From Rubrivirga sp. (GTDB lineage Bacteria > Bacteroidota > Rhodothermia > Rhodothermales > Rubricoccaceae), in assembly GCA_012269805.1 (NCBI GenBank), contig JAAXJP010000176.1, positions 2,564-23,560 of the forward strand: DNA of 20,997 nucleotides, given 5' to 3'. Below, one piece after another: positions 1 to 9,335 of this stretch. Numbering within the stretch: position 1 is the first letter of the stretch; each line of letters starts with the position of its first letter. The notes below the pieces were generated by a model. That model saw nothing but the letters and a program-made list of their open reading frames with translations. It did not search any database and was not told the DNA's origin. A program made the translations under genes and the position numbers.

Positions 1-1
1 C

Positions 2-943
2 TACGTCGACGACTTCTTCGTCCGGACGGGGACCGAGGGCGTCTGGCCCGGCGACATCTTCAACGCGACGGTCGACGTCCCCGGCGGGTGGTACTTCTAC
101 AGCCCCGACGCCGGGACCGGCGTGGAGGGCTGGCCCGAGACCCAGCCGTTCTTCCTGACGCGGACGACGGCCGAGGCACACACCGGCACCTCAAGCCTGC
201 TCATCGAGCAGAACACGGACGACGCCCCCGAGGCGGTTGCCATCACCGAGCGCGTCCCGGTGACGCCGGGTGAGCCGGTCCTCGTGTCCTACTGGCTCAA
301 GAGCGAAGGCAACGCGGACCCCGCGACGATCGGGCAGGGCGACAACAACGTCGGGCTGACGGCCCTGTGGTACTCGAGCATGGAGTCGGGCGCCGCGGGC
401 TACAACGAGCTCGGCGGCCTCGACATCCGGCTCAACGGCGAGTACAACCCCAACGTCATCCCGCTCTACCCGCAGACGGCCGACAACGGCTGGACGAACT
501 ACGCGTTCGTCGTGTACCCCCGCGAGGACGCGGTCGGCATGGAGCTCCGGCTCCGGTACTGGCACGCGTTCACGGGGTCGACCTACTGGGACGACGTCTC
601 GATCACGAACATCGGCGGCGGCGCGCTCTTCGCGACCGCCGGCGAGGGTGGTCCGGACCGCCCGGTCGCGGGTGCCCAGGACCGCTGGCTCCGCGCGAAC
701 GCGCCGAACCCGTTCGGGGCCGGCACGACCGTCCGGTTCGCCCTCCCCGAGGCGGCCGAGGTCACGCTCGAGGTCTACGACATGGTCGGCCGCCGCGTCG
801 CCGTCCTCGCCGACCGCCAGCCGATGGCGGCCCAGGAGCACGCCCTCGCGCTCGACGGCCGCGACCTGACGAGCGGGACCTACCTCCTCGTCCTGCGGAC
901 GCCCTCGCACTCCGAGGCCCGCACGATCACCGTCGTCCGGTAA
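2..943 (+). CDS. Secreted CBM-like protein with T9SS sorting domain (5' partial)
   Basis: The frame is open from the first base of the window, so the N-terminus and any catalytic domain lie upstream. The visible part begins YVDDFFVRTGTEGVWPG. A beta-rich region follows (about 314-595) that ends in a YWDDVSIT motif, typical of CBM4/9-like jelly-roll carbohydrate-binding modules. The last 85 or so residues form a T9SS type A sorting domain: an NAPNPFG start, then LEVYDMVGRRVAVL, then SGTYLLVLRT, ending ITVVR. The product is therefore expected to be exported across the outer membrane by T9SS and attached to the surface or released. Its role is probably glycan binding, perhaps fused to a glycosidase outside the window. 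The hairpin at 959-996 separates it from the next gene. The sorting domain is certain; the CBM family is tentative. Confidence 0.85.
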   Translation, partial: YVDDFFVRTGTEGVWPGDIFNATVDVPGGWYFYSPDAGTGVEGWPETQPFFLTRTTAEAHTGTSSLLIEQNTDDAPEAVAITERVPVTPGEPVLVSYWLKSEGNADPATIGQGDNNVGLTALWYSSMESGAAGYNELGGLDIRLNGEYNPNVIPLYPQTADNGWTNYAFVVYPREDAVGMELRLRYWHAFTGSTYWDDVSITNIGGGALFATAGEGGPDRPVAGAQDRWLRANAPNPFGAGTTVRFALPEAAEVTLEVYDMVGRRVAVLADRQPMAAQEHALALDGRDLTSGTYLLVLRTPSHSEARTITVVR

Positions 944-958
944 CCACCCCGCGACGAA

Positions 959-996
959 CCGTCCGGGGCCGCCTGTGGTGGGGCGGTCCCGGGCGG
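959..996 (+). terminator. Strong GC-rich hairpin between sorting-domain gene and TonB receptor gene
   Basis: The left arm CCGTCCGGGGCCGCC (959-973) pairs with the right arm GGCGGTCCCGGGCGG (982-996). This gives a 15-bp stem with two G-U wobbles and an 8-nt loop. It lies 15 nt after the stop at 943 and 20 nt before the ATG at 1017. There is no T-tract, so a classical Rho-independent terminator is not demonstrated. It may instead be an mRNA-processing or stability structure at the head of the operon. Confidence 0.55.
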
Positions 997-1016
997 CCTC
1001 GTTCCCGCCCGTCGTC

Positions 1017-3683
1017 ATGCGTCCCCTCCTCCGTGCGTGGGTCCTGCCCGCGCTCGCTCTCCTCGTGTCCCTGGCCGGCGCGGCCTCGGCCCAGACCGGC
1101 AAGGTGGCCGGCCGCGTCGTCGACGGCCAGACCGGCGACGCCGTTATCGGCGCGAGCGTCCTCGTGGTCGACACCGACCGCGGGGCCTCGACCGACGTCG
1201 ACGGGTACTACTCGGTCATCGGCATCCGGCCGGGGACGTACGCCGTCCGCGTCTCGGCCATCGGCTACGGGACGCGCGTGGTCGAGGGCGTCCGTATCCA
1301 GATCAACCGGACGACCGACCTCGACGTGGAGCTCGCCGAGGAGACGGTCCAGACCGAGGAGGTCGTCGTGCGCGCCGAGCGGCCGATCGTCCAGCGCGAC
1401 CTGACGTCGTCGGCCGCGTCGATCTCGTCGGAGGAGCTCGAGGCGCTCCCGGTCCAGTCGTTCACCGACGTCGTGAACCTCCAGGCCGGCGTGGTCGAGG
1501 GCCACTTCCGAGGCGGGCGGACCGGCGAGGTGGCCTACCTCGTCGACGGCGTCCCGGTCAACGACGTCTTCGACCAGTCGTTCGCGTTCCAGGTCGAGAA
1601 CGAGGCGATCCAGGAGGTCGAGGTCATCTCGGGCACGTTCAACGCCGAGTACGGCCAGGCCCAGTCGGGCGTGGTCAACATCGTGACGAAGGACGGCGGA
1701 GACGAGTACGCCGTGAGCCTGAGCGGCTACGGGGGAGGCTACGCGACCGGCGCCAGCGACCTGTTCGAGCGGCCGGAGTCCGTCTCGGCGACGGGCAACG
1801 TCGAGGCCAACGGGTCCGTCAGCGGCCCGGTCCCCGGGCTCGGGTCACGGCTCACGTTCTTCGCCTCCGGCCGCGTCGTGCGGAACGACGGGTACCTCTA
1901 CGGCCGGCGCGTGGTCCAGCCCATCTACGCCGAGGCGGACGAGCGCGTCCCGGTCGCAGTCGACGGGCGGACGGTCTACGTGCCGGCCCTCGGCGACAGC
2001 ACGTTGGCCTCGCTGAACTGGGGCGAGCAGGAGACGGCCCAGCTCAAGCTGACGAGCCAGGTGCTCGGCGGGCGCCTCGCGGTCAACGGGCTCGTGCAGC
2101 GCGACCGCGGCCAGAACTACGACCACCTCTTCCGCTACAACCCGGACGGCCAGACGACGGTCCACGGCCGCTCGGCCTCGCTCATCGGGACGTACACCTA
2201 CCTGTTCTCGGGGAGCACCTTCCTCGACCTCAAGGCGGCCACGTTCCAGAACGCCGTCGACGAGTACGTCTACGAGGACCCGCTCGACCCGCGGTACCCG
2301 CGCGACACGGCGCTCCGCGAGCTCCGGCCCAACTTCAGCTTCTACCTCGGCGGCGCGCGCCCGACCCAGTTCGCCCGTGAGACGCGGACGACGGTCGGCC
2401 GGTTCGACCTCACGAGCCAGGTCACGCGGCGCCACCTCGTCAAGGGCGGGGCGGAGCTCAAGCTCCACGACCTCTCGCTCGACCAGTTCGACGTGCTCAA
2501 CAACCCGTCGACGGGGTTCGAGCCGGACATCCCGCCGGCCGGGACGCCGGCCCACGTGAGCTACGACCAGCGGCCCGTCGAGGCCTCGGCGTACCTCCAG
2601 GACAAGATGGAGTTCGACTACCTCGTGGTCAACGCCGGCCTCCGCCTCGACTACTTCGACGCGCGCACCGAGGTGCCCTCGGACTTTACGCAGCCGCGGA
2701 CGTCGGAGCGCCGCGCGACCGAGGCCAAGTGGCAGCTCTCGCCCCGCCTCGGGCTGGCCTACCCGATCTCCGAGCGCGGCGTGGTCCACGTGGCCTACGG
2801 GCACTTTTTCCAGATGCCGCCCTTCGACTACCTGTTCACGAACCCGGACTACATCTACGACCCGGAGCTCGGACTGAGCCGCCCGTTCGGCTATGCCGAC
2901 CTGGAGCCGCAGCAGACCGTGGCCTACGAGGTCGGTCTTCAGCAGGGGTTCTCGAACACGATCGGGCTCGACCTCACGGTCTACTACAAGGGCATCCGGA
3001 ACCTCCTCGGCACGCGGATCGAGACGATCGCGGCCGGCGTCGGCGAGGACTTCCAGCTCTCGCGCTACGGCCGCTACGTCAACCGCGACTACGGCAACGT
3101 CCGCGGCGTGACGGCCTCGTTCGAGCGCCGACCGCTCGACGGGTTCGGTCTCAACGTCGACTACACGTACCAGATCGCCGAGGGGAACGCGAGCGACCCC
3201 CGCGACCGGCTCCTCGCCGAGCAGGCCGGCAACGAGCCCGTCAAGCAACTCGTCCCCCTCGCGTGGGACCGCCGCCACCAGCTGAACGTCCGCGCCGCGA
3301 TCGGCCGGGCGGATCGCGGGTTCGGCCTCGTGAGCCTCGTCGGTCAGCTCGGCTCCGGGCTCCCCTACACGCCGACGCAGGCCGACCAGCGGACGGGCGT
3401 CGAGAACTCGGCCCGCCGGCCCGGGGTGGCGACCGTCGACCTGTTCGCCACGCGCGTGGTCCGGATCGGCGGCCTCGAGCCCGGCCTGTTCCTCCGCGTC
3501 TACAACCTGCTCGACGCCCGGAACGTGACCAACGTCTACACCGACACGGGCCTGCCCACGCCGAACCTCCGCTACTACAGCGGCGCCGCGCTCGGCCTGA
3601 ACTCGAAGGACGAGTTCCTCCGGCGCCCGGACTTCTACGTCGCCCCCCGCCTCGTCCAGGTCGGCGTCAGCCTCGACCTGTAA
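1017..3683 (+). CDS. TonB-dependent receptor with carboxypeptidase-regulatory-like N-terminal domain
   Basis: This 888-residue outer-membrane receptor should import a ligand using TonB/ExbBD energy. I chose the ATG at 1017 because it starts directly on a signal peptide (MRPLLRAWVLPALALLV..ASAQ, cleavage near residue 25). A GTG at 975 would add 14 residues and sits in the loop of the 959-996 hairpin. Residues about 27-108 form a CarboxypepD_reg-like beta-sandwich (GRVVDGQTGDAVIGASV, YYSVIGIRPGTYAVRVS). Residues about 125-228 are the plug (LPVQSFTDVVNLQAGVV, YLVDGVPVND, SGTFNAEYGQAQSGVVNIVT). The rest is the beta-barrel, ending in the aromatic/hydrophobic VGVSLDL. There is no STN domain, so no sign of FecA-type anti-sigma signalling. 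It resembles SusC-type importers in overall layout, but no SusD gene follows. The stop lies 6 nt before the next ATG. Confidence 0.95.
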   Translation: MRPLLRAWVLPALALLVSLAGAASAQTGKVAGRVVDGQTGDAVIGASVLVVDTDRGASTDVDGYYSVIGIRPGTYAVRVSAIGYGTRVVEGVRIQINRTTDLDVELAEETVQTEEVVVRAERPIVQRDLTSSAASISSEELEALPVQSFTDVVNLQAGVVEGHFRGGRTGEVAYLVDGVPVNDVFDQSFAFQVENEAIQEVEVISGTFNAEYGQAQSGVVNIVTKDGGDEYAVSLSGYGGGYATGASDLFERPESVSATGNVEANGSVSGPVPGLGSRLTFFASGRVVRNDGYLYGRRVVQPIYAEADERVPVAVDGRTVYVPALGDSTLASLNWGEQETAQLKLTSQVLGGRLAVNGLVQRDRGQNYDHLFRYNPDGQTTVHGRSASLIGTYTYLFSGSTFLDLKAATFQNAVDEYVYEDPLDPRYPRDTALRELRPNFSFYLGGARPTQFARETRTTVGRFDLTSQVTRRHLVKGGAELKLHDLSLDQFDVLNNPSTGFEPDIPPAGTPAHVSYDQRPVEASAYLQDKMEFDYLVVNAGLRLDYFDARTEVPSDFTQPRTSERRATEAKWQLSPRLGLAYPISERGVVHVAYGHFFQMPPFDYLFTNPDYIYDPELGLSRPFGYADLEPQQTVAYEVGLQQGFSNTIGLDLTVYYKGIRNLLGTRIETIAAGVGEDFQLSRYGRYVNRDYGNVRGVTASFERRPLDGFGLNVDYTYQIAEGNASDPRDRLLAEQAGNEPVKQLVPLAWDRRHQLNVRAAIGRADRGFGLVSLVGQLGSGLPYTPTQADQRTGVENSARRPGVATVDLFATRVVRIGGLEPGLFLRVYNLLDARNVTNVYTDTGLPTPNLRYYSGAALGLNSKDEFLRRPDFYVAPRLVQVGVSLDL

Positions 3684-3689
3684 AGGACC

Positions 3690-6600
3690 ATGCCGACCAC
3701 GCTCCGACTCTGCCTCCTCGCCCTGCTGGCGCTCGCCGCGAGCGTGCCCGCCTCGGCGCAGCGCGAGCCCGACCCGAACGACGGGAACCCCCAGCTCACA
3801 CAGTGGGGCATCCTCGACGGCAACCGCGTCCGGACGCTCTACTCCAACTTCGGCGAGATCTCGCGCTACCCCGACCAGCCGTCGGGCGAGTGGCCGAAGG
3901 GCTCCGGCCACAGCTACGTCGACGGCATCGCGTTCATCGTCTCCGCCTCGGCGACCGACGCCCAGGGCAACCGGATCACGCCGATGAGCACGAACTACCG
4001 CGAGTTCATCGACCGCGACCCGACGACGCGCGTGCCGTGGGGCTGGGCGCCCGTCCCGGGCTACTCGAACCCGTACCAGTCGAGCCCCGCCCGCAGCGAC
4101 GACGAGCGGACGTGGCCCGGCGAGTGGCCCGACCGCCCGATCGACTGGGCCGGCCAGTGGAACGGGTTCTTCGGCCGCGGGGTGCGCAACGCCGACGTCG
4201 AGACCTACTTCGTGTTCGACGACGCGCCGGACCGCGAGTGGACCCAGGAGCCGCACCGGTTCTTCCCGTGCCCCGGCGACGAGTCCCGAGGCGGGCTGGG
4301 CCTCGAGGTCGCCGTCCGTGGCTTCCAGTGGAATCACCCCCTCGCCCAGGACGTCATCTTCTGGGTCTACGAGATCACCAACGAGTGCGGCGTCGACTAC
4401 GACGACGTCGTGTTCGCACAGTACATCGACTGGGGCGTCGGCGGGACCGACGACTCGGGTGACGACGAGGGGGCCTACAACACGCGGCTCGACCTCGCCT
4501 TCGCCTACGACGCCGACGGGATCGGCTCGCCGGGCCAGTGGGGACCGGTCGGGACCGCCGGCTACGCCTTCCTCGAGTCGCCCGGCAACGCGACCGACGG
4601 GACCGACAACGACGAGGACGGGATCACCGACGAGACGCGCGAGAGCGGGCCGGGCGACCTCATCGAGGGGCCCGACGCCATCCGCGCGGCCGTCGAGGCC
4701 CGCTACAACGTCGAGGACTTCGAGCGCTTCTACGGCCCGGTCGAGGAGACCGTGGCCTACCGCAACGGCCGCTGGTGGACCGGCGACGAGAACCTCAACT
4801 GGGAGCAGTTTCTCGACCTCGACGGGGACGGCCAGTGGTCCGAGGGCGAGCCGCTCCTCGACGACATCGGCGCGGACGGGCTCGGGCCCGAGGCCGACAA
4901 CTACCCCGGCCGCGACGTGGGTGAAGGCGACGGCCGGCCCACGCCGGGCGAGCCCAACTTCGACGCGCTCGACAAGGACGAGTCCGACCAGATCGGCCTC
5001 ACGGGCTTCTCGGTCTTCGACGTCCACCGCTACGAGCTGACCGACGACGCCGAGAACTACCGGGTCTTCCGCGAGGCGCTCCCGCCGGTCGACGTGGTCC
5101 TGGAGGGCGGCCGGAACCTCGGGATGTTCTTCGCGAGCGGCCCGTTCCCGCTCGCGGCCGGCCAGACCGAGCGGTTCTCGATGGCCCTCCTCTTCGCCGA
5201 CAAGGACTTCGCCGACCCGCGCGACGTCGAGAACTCGGCCCTCGCGCGGAAGAAGCAGACGGTCCAGCAGATCTACAACGCGAACTACCGGTTCGCCCGG
5301 CCGCCCGACAAGCCGACGCTCACGGCCGTGGCAGGCGACGGGCAGGTCACGCTCTCGTGGGACAGCCGCTCGGAGCGCTCGTACGACCCGTTCCTCCGGG
5401 AGTACGACTTCGAGGGGTACATGCTCTACAAGAGCACCGAGCCCAACTTCCGCGAGCGGCTCCTCGTGACCGACGCCTACGGCAACCCGGTCTACCAGCG
5501 CCCCCTCGCCCAGTTCGACCTGCCGAACGGGCTCCGCGGGCTCCACCCGGTGCCGGTCAACGGCGTCCAGTTCAACCTCGGCAACGACTCCGGGCTGCGG
5601 CACTCGTACGTCGACCGCGACGTGGTCAACGGGCAGACGTACTACTACGCGCTCGTGGCCTACGACCGCGGGCTCGTCAACCGGAACCCGGACGGGTCCT
5701 TCCCCTCGACGCCCGACGGCAACGTCGACGGCCTCTCGCCGTCGATCACGACGGCCGTCATCAACAACGACATCGCGGGGAACGTCGTCACCGACATCAA
5801 CACGGCGGTCGCGACGCCGCGCGCGCCGGCCGCCGGCTACGTCCCGCCGGAGGTCGCCAGCTACGACGCCGACCTGCGGGGGACGGGGGGCGTCGATCTC
5901 ACGATCGTCTCGCCGTCGGCGCTCCGGGACGGGCCGCGCTACGAGGTCCGGTTCACGAACCCCTCGGTGTGGGACACGGACCTGAACCCGACCTACGAGC
6001 TGGTCGACACCGCCTCGGGCGAGACGCGGGAGACCGGGACCATCCGGCCCGGCCTCAACGAGCTCCCCCTCACCGACGGGTTCGCCCTCACCGTCGAGGC
6101 GCCCGGCGAGATCGTCGTGCCCGACTCGACCGTCCGCTACGTCCAGGGCGACGGCGGGACGTACCGGGCGCTCGTCGACCCCGGGACCGTCTCGGCCGTC
6201 GTGACGCCGGCCCGCTACGTCCCCTTCCCGTACGACTTCGAGGTCCGGTTCGCCGAGGCGGGCCAGGTCGCGCAGACGAGCCGCGTCCTGGCCTTCGGCC
6301 AGCAGGCGTTCCCGCTCCCGTTCCAGGTCTGGAACCGGACGCTCGACCGGCAGCAGGAGGTGATCCTCGTCGAGGACGTCGACTCGCTCCGCAACGGGCA
6401 GTACGACCACGGCGACCTCATCGTCCTGGTCGACGGCGAGACGCCGGGCGCCGAGCCGCAGCAGGCGGGCGGTCGCTGGCGGGCCGGCTGGGCCATTCGG
6501 ATCCGCCCGCCCGACCCCGTCGCCGAGCCGGGCGTCGTGCCGGTCCCGCCCCAGCCCGGCGCCGTCCTCCGGTTCGACACCGTCAAGCCGTTCGCGACGG

Positions 6601-6977
6601 GCGACCGCGTGGCGTTCGCGTTCACGCCGCCGGCCTTCGACGAGGCCGCGGCGGCCGACGCGCTCGACGACGTGTACGTCGTGCCGAACCCCTACGTGGC
6701 CACGAGCCGGTTCGAGCCGGCGAACCCGTACCTCGTCGGCCGCGGCGAGCGGCGGATCTACTTCATGAACCTCCCGCCGGAGTGCACGATCCGGATCTAC
6801 ACCCTCACGGGCGAGCTGGTCCAGACGCTCAGGCACTCCTCGGCCCTCGACGACGGGCAGGAGCCGTGGGACCTCACCTCGCGCGACGGGATGGACGTCG
6901 CCTACGGGGTGTACCTCTTCCACGTCGACGCGCCGGGCGTCGGCGAGTCCGTCGGGCGGTTCGCCCTCATCAAGTAG
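3690..6977 (+). CDS. Large secreted surface protein with FnIII-like domain and C-terminal sorting-like domain
   Basis: This 1095-residue protein begins with a signal peptide (MPTTLRLCLLALLALAASVPASAQ) and has no lipobox cysteine. I do not recognise the N-terminal 500 residues as a named family. They are rich in Trp, Tyr and Asp (for example WPGEWPDRPIDWAGQWNGFF, about 142-161). They contain two acidic loops resembling Ca2+-binding EF-hand/thrombospondin-3 motifs: DNDEDGITDE (307-316) and DLDGDGQWSEGE (376-387). Residues about 540-665 look like a fibronectin type III domain (KPTLTAVAGDGQVTLSWD ... YYYALVAYDRG). Residues 996-1095 form a FlgD-Ig/T9SS-like domain (YVVPNPYVA, IRIYTLTGELVQTL, YGVYLFHVDA, FALIK). 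Its position between a TonB receptor and a PorV-like protein suggests a surface partner of the receptor, perhaps filling the SusD role. That function is inference. Confidence 0.85.
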   Translation: MPTTLRLCLLALLALAASVPASAQREPDPNDGNPQLTQWGILDGNRVRTLYSNFGEISRYPDQPSGEWPKGSGHSYVDGIAFIVSASATDAQGNRITPMSTNYREFIDRDPTTRVPWGWAPVPGYSNPYQSSPARSDDERTWPGEWPDRPIDWAGQWNGFFGRGVRNADVETYFVFDDAPDREWTQEPHRFFPCPGDESRGGLGLEVAVRGFQWNHPLAQDVIFWVYEITNECGVDYDDVVFAQYIDWGVGGTDDSGDDEGAYNTRLDLAFAYDADGIGSPGQWGPVGTAGYAFLESPGNATDGTDNDEDGITDETRESGPGDLIEGPDAIRAAVEARYNVEDFERFYGPVEETVAYRNGRWWTGDENLNWEQFLDLDGDGQWSEGEPLLDDIGADGLGPEADNYPGRDVGEGDGRPTPGEPNFDALDKDESDQIGLTGFSVFDVHRYELTDDAENYRVFREALPPVDVVLEGGRNLGMFFASGPFPLAAGQTERFSMALLFADKDFADPRDVENSALARKKQTVQQIYNANYRFARPPDKPTLTAVAGDGQVTLSWDSRSERSYDPFLREYDFEGYMLYKSTEPNFRERLLVTDAYGNPVYQRPLAQFDLPNGLRGLHPVPVNGVQFNLGNDSGLRHSYVDRDVVNGQTYYYALVAYDRGLVNRNPDGSFPSTPDGNVDGLSPSITTAVINNDIAGNVVTDINTAVATPRAPAAGYVPPEVASYDADLRGTGGVDLTIVSPSALRDGPRYEVRFTNPSVWDTDLNPTYELVDTASGETRETGTIRPGLNELPLTDGFALTVEAPGEIVVPDSTVRYVQGDGGTYRALVDPGTVSAVVTPARYVPFPYDFEVRFAEAGQVAQTSRVLAFGQQAFPLPFQVWNRTLDRQQEVILVEDVDSLRNGQYDHGDLIVLVDGETPGAEPQQAGGRWRAGWAIRIRPPDPVAEPGVVPVPPQPGAVLRFDTVKPFATGDRVAFAFTPPAFDEAAAADALDDVYVVPNPYVATSRFEPANPYLVGRGERRIYFMNLPPECTIRIYTLTGELVQTLRHSSALDDGQEPWDLTSRDGMDVAYGVYLFHVDAPGVGESVGRFALIK

Positions 6978-6981
6978 CGCC

Positions 6982-8034
6982 ATGCCTGCCACACAGCCCC
7001 TCCTCCGCAGGGCGCGGGTCGGTCTCGCGCTCGTCCTCCTCGGCCTCGGCGGCGGGCTCCCCGAGGCGGGCGCCCAGAACGTCTCGCGGGCCGGCACGAC
7101 CGCCGCGCCGTTCCTCCAGATCGGCGTCGGGCCCCGCGCCATGGCGCTCGGCGGCGCGTTCACGGCCACGGCCGACGACGCGACGGCGCTCTACTGGAAC
7201 CCGGCCGGGCTCGCCCAGCTACGGGCCGGCGAGTTCGTCTCGGCCCACAGCGAGTGGCTCGGCGACGTGAGCCACGACTACGTCGGCGTCGCGATCCCCC
7301 TGGGGGGCGGCGTCGTGGGCGCGTCGGTCACGATGCTCGGCGTGCCGGACATGACGGTCCGCACCGAGCTCAACCAGCAGGGGACCGGCGAGACGTTCGA
7401 CGCGGCGGACCTCGCGGTGGGGCTGAGCTACGGCCGCCAGATCTCCGACCGCTTCTCGATCGGCGGGACGGCGAAGTACGTCCAGCAGCGGATCTGGCAC
7501 TCGACGGCCAGCGCGGTCGCCGTCGACCTCGGGACGCGGTTCCAGACCGACTTTTTCGGCGGGCTCGTGATCGGCGCGGCGATCTCGAACTTCGGCTCCG
7601 ACCTCCAGCTCGACGGCCGCGACCTCCGCACGTTCGTCGACCCCGACCCGAGCCAGGACGGGACGAACGGCCAGATCCCGGCCGACTACGCGCTCGACGC
7701 GTGGAGCCTGCCGCTCGACTTCAAGATCGGGGTCGTCTCGCGGCCGCTCGCCTCGCGGATGAACCAGCTCAGCGTGTCCGTCGACGCGCTCCACCCGTCG
7801 TCGAACTACGAGAGCGTCAACGTCGGCGCCGAGTACGGCTTCCGGGAGCGGGTCTTTTTCCGGGGCGGGTTCCAGGGGCTGTTCCTGCCGGAGCGCGAGG
7901 GCGGGCTCGCGCTCGGCCTCGGCGTCCGCCAGCCGCTCCCGTACCCGGACGGGATGGCCAAGCTGGACTACGCGTTCCGCGACGGCGGCCGGCTCGGGCG
8001 CGTCCACACCGTCGGCCTCAGTGTCACGTTCTGA
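6982..8034 (+). CDS. PorV/PorQ-family outer-membrane beta-barrel protein
   Basis: This is a 350-residue protein with a signal peptide ending near GGGLPEAGAQ (residue 32). The mature N-terminus carries the PorV/PorQ (FadL-superfamily) signature PFLQIGVGPRAMALGGAF, then ATADDATALYWNPAGLAQL (about 44-81). Alternating beta-strands follow and the chain ends VGLSVTF, a typical outer-membrane terminus. In T9SS, PorV binds sorting-domain cargo and shuttles it to the attachment complex; PorQ has a related outer-membrane role. A copy encoded next to a sorting-domain-like substrate may be a dedicated carrier for the protein at 3690-6977. It could also be a generic family member. Its TGA stop overlaps the ATG of the sugar-binding lipoprotein by one base (TGATG at 8032-8036), so the two are probably translationally coupled. 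Confidence 0.9.
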   Translation: MPATQPLLRRARVGLALVLLGLGGGLPEAGAQNVSRAGTTAAPFLQIGVGPRAMALGGAFTATADDATALYWNPAGLAQLRAGEFVSAHSEWLGDVSHDYVGVAIPLGGGVVGASVTMLGVPDMTVRTELNQQGTGETFDAADLAVGLSYGRQISDRFSIGGTAKYVQQRIWHSTASAVAVDLGTRFQTDFFGGLVIGAAISNFGSDLQLDGRDLRTFVDPDPSQDGTNGQIPADYALDAWSLPLDFKIGVVSRPLASRMNQLSVSVDALHPSSNYESVNVGAEYGFRERVFFRGGFQGLFLPEREGGLALGLGVRQPLPYPDGMAKLDYAFRDGGRLGRVHTVGLSVTF

Positions 8035-9335
8035 TGCGGCGCGCGGCGCTCCTGCTCCTAGCCGTCTCGGCGTCGCTCGCGGCGTGCGACGACGGCACCC
8101 CCGAGCCGAGCCCCGAGGCGAGCGGGCCGATCGTCCTGACGTACTGGACGAGCCAGAACCCGCAGGAGCGCGCGTGGGCCGACGTCCTCGTGGCCGAGTG
8201 GAACGCGGCGCACCCCGACGTCCAGGTCGAGGCGCAGCCGATCCCGGCGGGCCAGTCGAGCGAGGAGGTCCTGCTCGCGGCCGTCGTGGCCGGGACCACG
8301 CCCGACCTCTGCTCGAACATCTGGCCGGGCGTCCTGAACGACTTCATCCGCGCGGGCGGCGTCGTCGCGCTCGACGGGATGCCGGGCTTCGACAGCCTCA
8401 TGGCTGCGCGGACGCCGCCCGAACTCGCCGACCGGTTCGTCAGCGCCGACGGCCGCGTCTACCAGCTCCCCTGGAAGACGAACCCGATCCTGATGATCTA
8501 CAACGCCGACCTGTTCGAGGAGGCCGGCGTCGCGCGCCCGCCGCGGACGTACTCGGAGTACGTCGCCGCCGCCGAGCGGATCACGGCCGACACCGACGGC
8601 GACGGGCAGACGGACCGCTGGATGAGCGCCCGCGACATCCGCCCGATCTGGTGGCAGCGATACTTCGACGTCTACCCGCTCTACCTCGCGGCCTCCGGCG
8701 GGCAGACGTTCTTCGACGCGAGCGGGGACCTCGCCATCGACGAGGACGCGCTCCGCGAGGTCTACGGCTTTTTCCAGACGCTCTACCAGCGGGGCCACCT
8801 CCCGCTCTCGACGCTCCAGGGCAACGCGTTCGCCCAGCGCCGGATCGCGAGCGAGTTCACCGGCCCGTGGACGGCCGCGTGGCTCGTCGAGAACGCCCCC
8901 GACCTCCGGTTCGACTTCGCCCCGGTCCCGGTCCCCGACGGCTTCGACGGCGAGCCCGTGACCTACGGCGACTACAAGAACATCGCCGTGTTCTCGTCCA
9001 CGGAGCACCCGGAGGCCGCGTGGGCCTTCGCCCGGTTCCTCGTCTCGCCCGAGGCCGACCGGCTCCTGCTCGAGACGACGCGCCAGATCCCGCTCCGCGC
9101 CGGCCTCCTCGACGACCCCGCGCTGGCGGACTTCTTCGAGACGAACCCCTCGATGCGCCGGTTCGCCGAGCAGGCGCCCCACACGCGCGGCGTCGACGCG
9201 GTCCCGTCGCTGACCGAGGTGCTCGACGCCGTGGCCCAGAGCTACGAGCGGGCGATCTACGGGGCCGAGACGCCGGCCGAGGCCGTCGCCAGCGCCGGGG
9301 AGCGGATCCGGGTCATCCAGGAGTGGGCCCACTGA
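8034..9335 (+). CDS. Sugar ABC transporter substrate-binding lipoprotein (family 1)
   Basis: This 433-residue extracellular solute-binding protein is of the CUT1/UgpB-MalE type. A lipoprotein signal (MRRAALLLLAVSASLAAC) places the lipidated Cys at residue 18, so the protein is anchored in the membrane facing the periplasm. Family landmarks are YWTSQNPQERAWADVLVAEWN near the N-terminus, YQLPWKTNPILMIYNADLFEEAG (about 143-165), GPWTAAWLVENAP, and YKNIAVFSSTEHPEAAWAFARFLVSPEAD near the C-terminal lobe. It should bind an oligosaccharide released at the surface and deliver it to the two permeases that follow. Start and stop both form TGATG overlaps with neighbouring genes. The exact sugar cannot be read from the sequence. 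Confidence 0.93.
   Translation: MRRAALLLLAVSASLAACDDGTPEPSPEASGPIVLTYWTSQNPQERAWADVLVAEWNAAHPDVQVEAQPIPAGQSSEEVLLAAVVAGTTPDLCSNIWPGVLNDFIRAGGVVALDGMPGFDSLMAARTPPELADRFVSADGRVYQLPWKTNPILMIYNADLFEEAGVARPPRTYSEYVAAAERITADTDGDGQTDRWMSARDIRPIWWQRYFDVYPLYLAASGGQTFFDASGDLAIDEDALREVYGFFQTLYQRGHLPLSTLQGNAFAQRRIASEFTGPWTAAWLVENAPDLRFDFAPVPVPDGFDGEPVTYGDYKNIAVFSSTEHPEAAWAFARFLVSPEADRLLLETTRQIPLRAGLLDDPALADFFETNPSMRRFAEQAPHTRGVDAVPSLTEVLDAVAQSYERAIYGAETPAEAVASAGERIRVIQEWAH

Noticed and set aside
975..1016. GTG start at 975 for the TonB receptor, adding 14 residues
   Set aside because: It would place charged residues before the signal peptide and initiate within the loop of the 959-996 hairpin. The ATG at 1017 starts directly on a standard signal peptide.
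3682..3689. AAAGGA as a Shine-Dalgarno for the 1095-aa gene
   Set aside because: It ends only 2 nt before the ATG, too close for normal use, and Shine-Dalgarno sites are weak guides in this lineage.
1845..7169. A 1774-codon open frame on the - strand opposite the TonB receptor, the 1095-aa gene and the start of the PorV-like gene
   Set aside because: The translation is low-complexity (Arg/Val/Glu/Asp-rich) with no recognisable domain. It is an antisense shadow caused by GC-rich third positions of the real genes.
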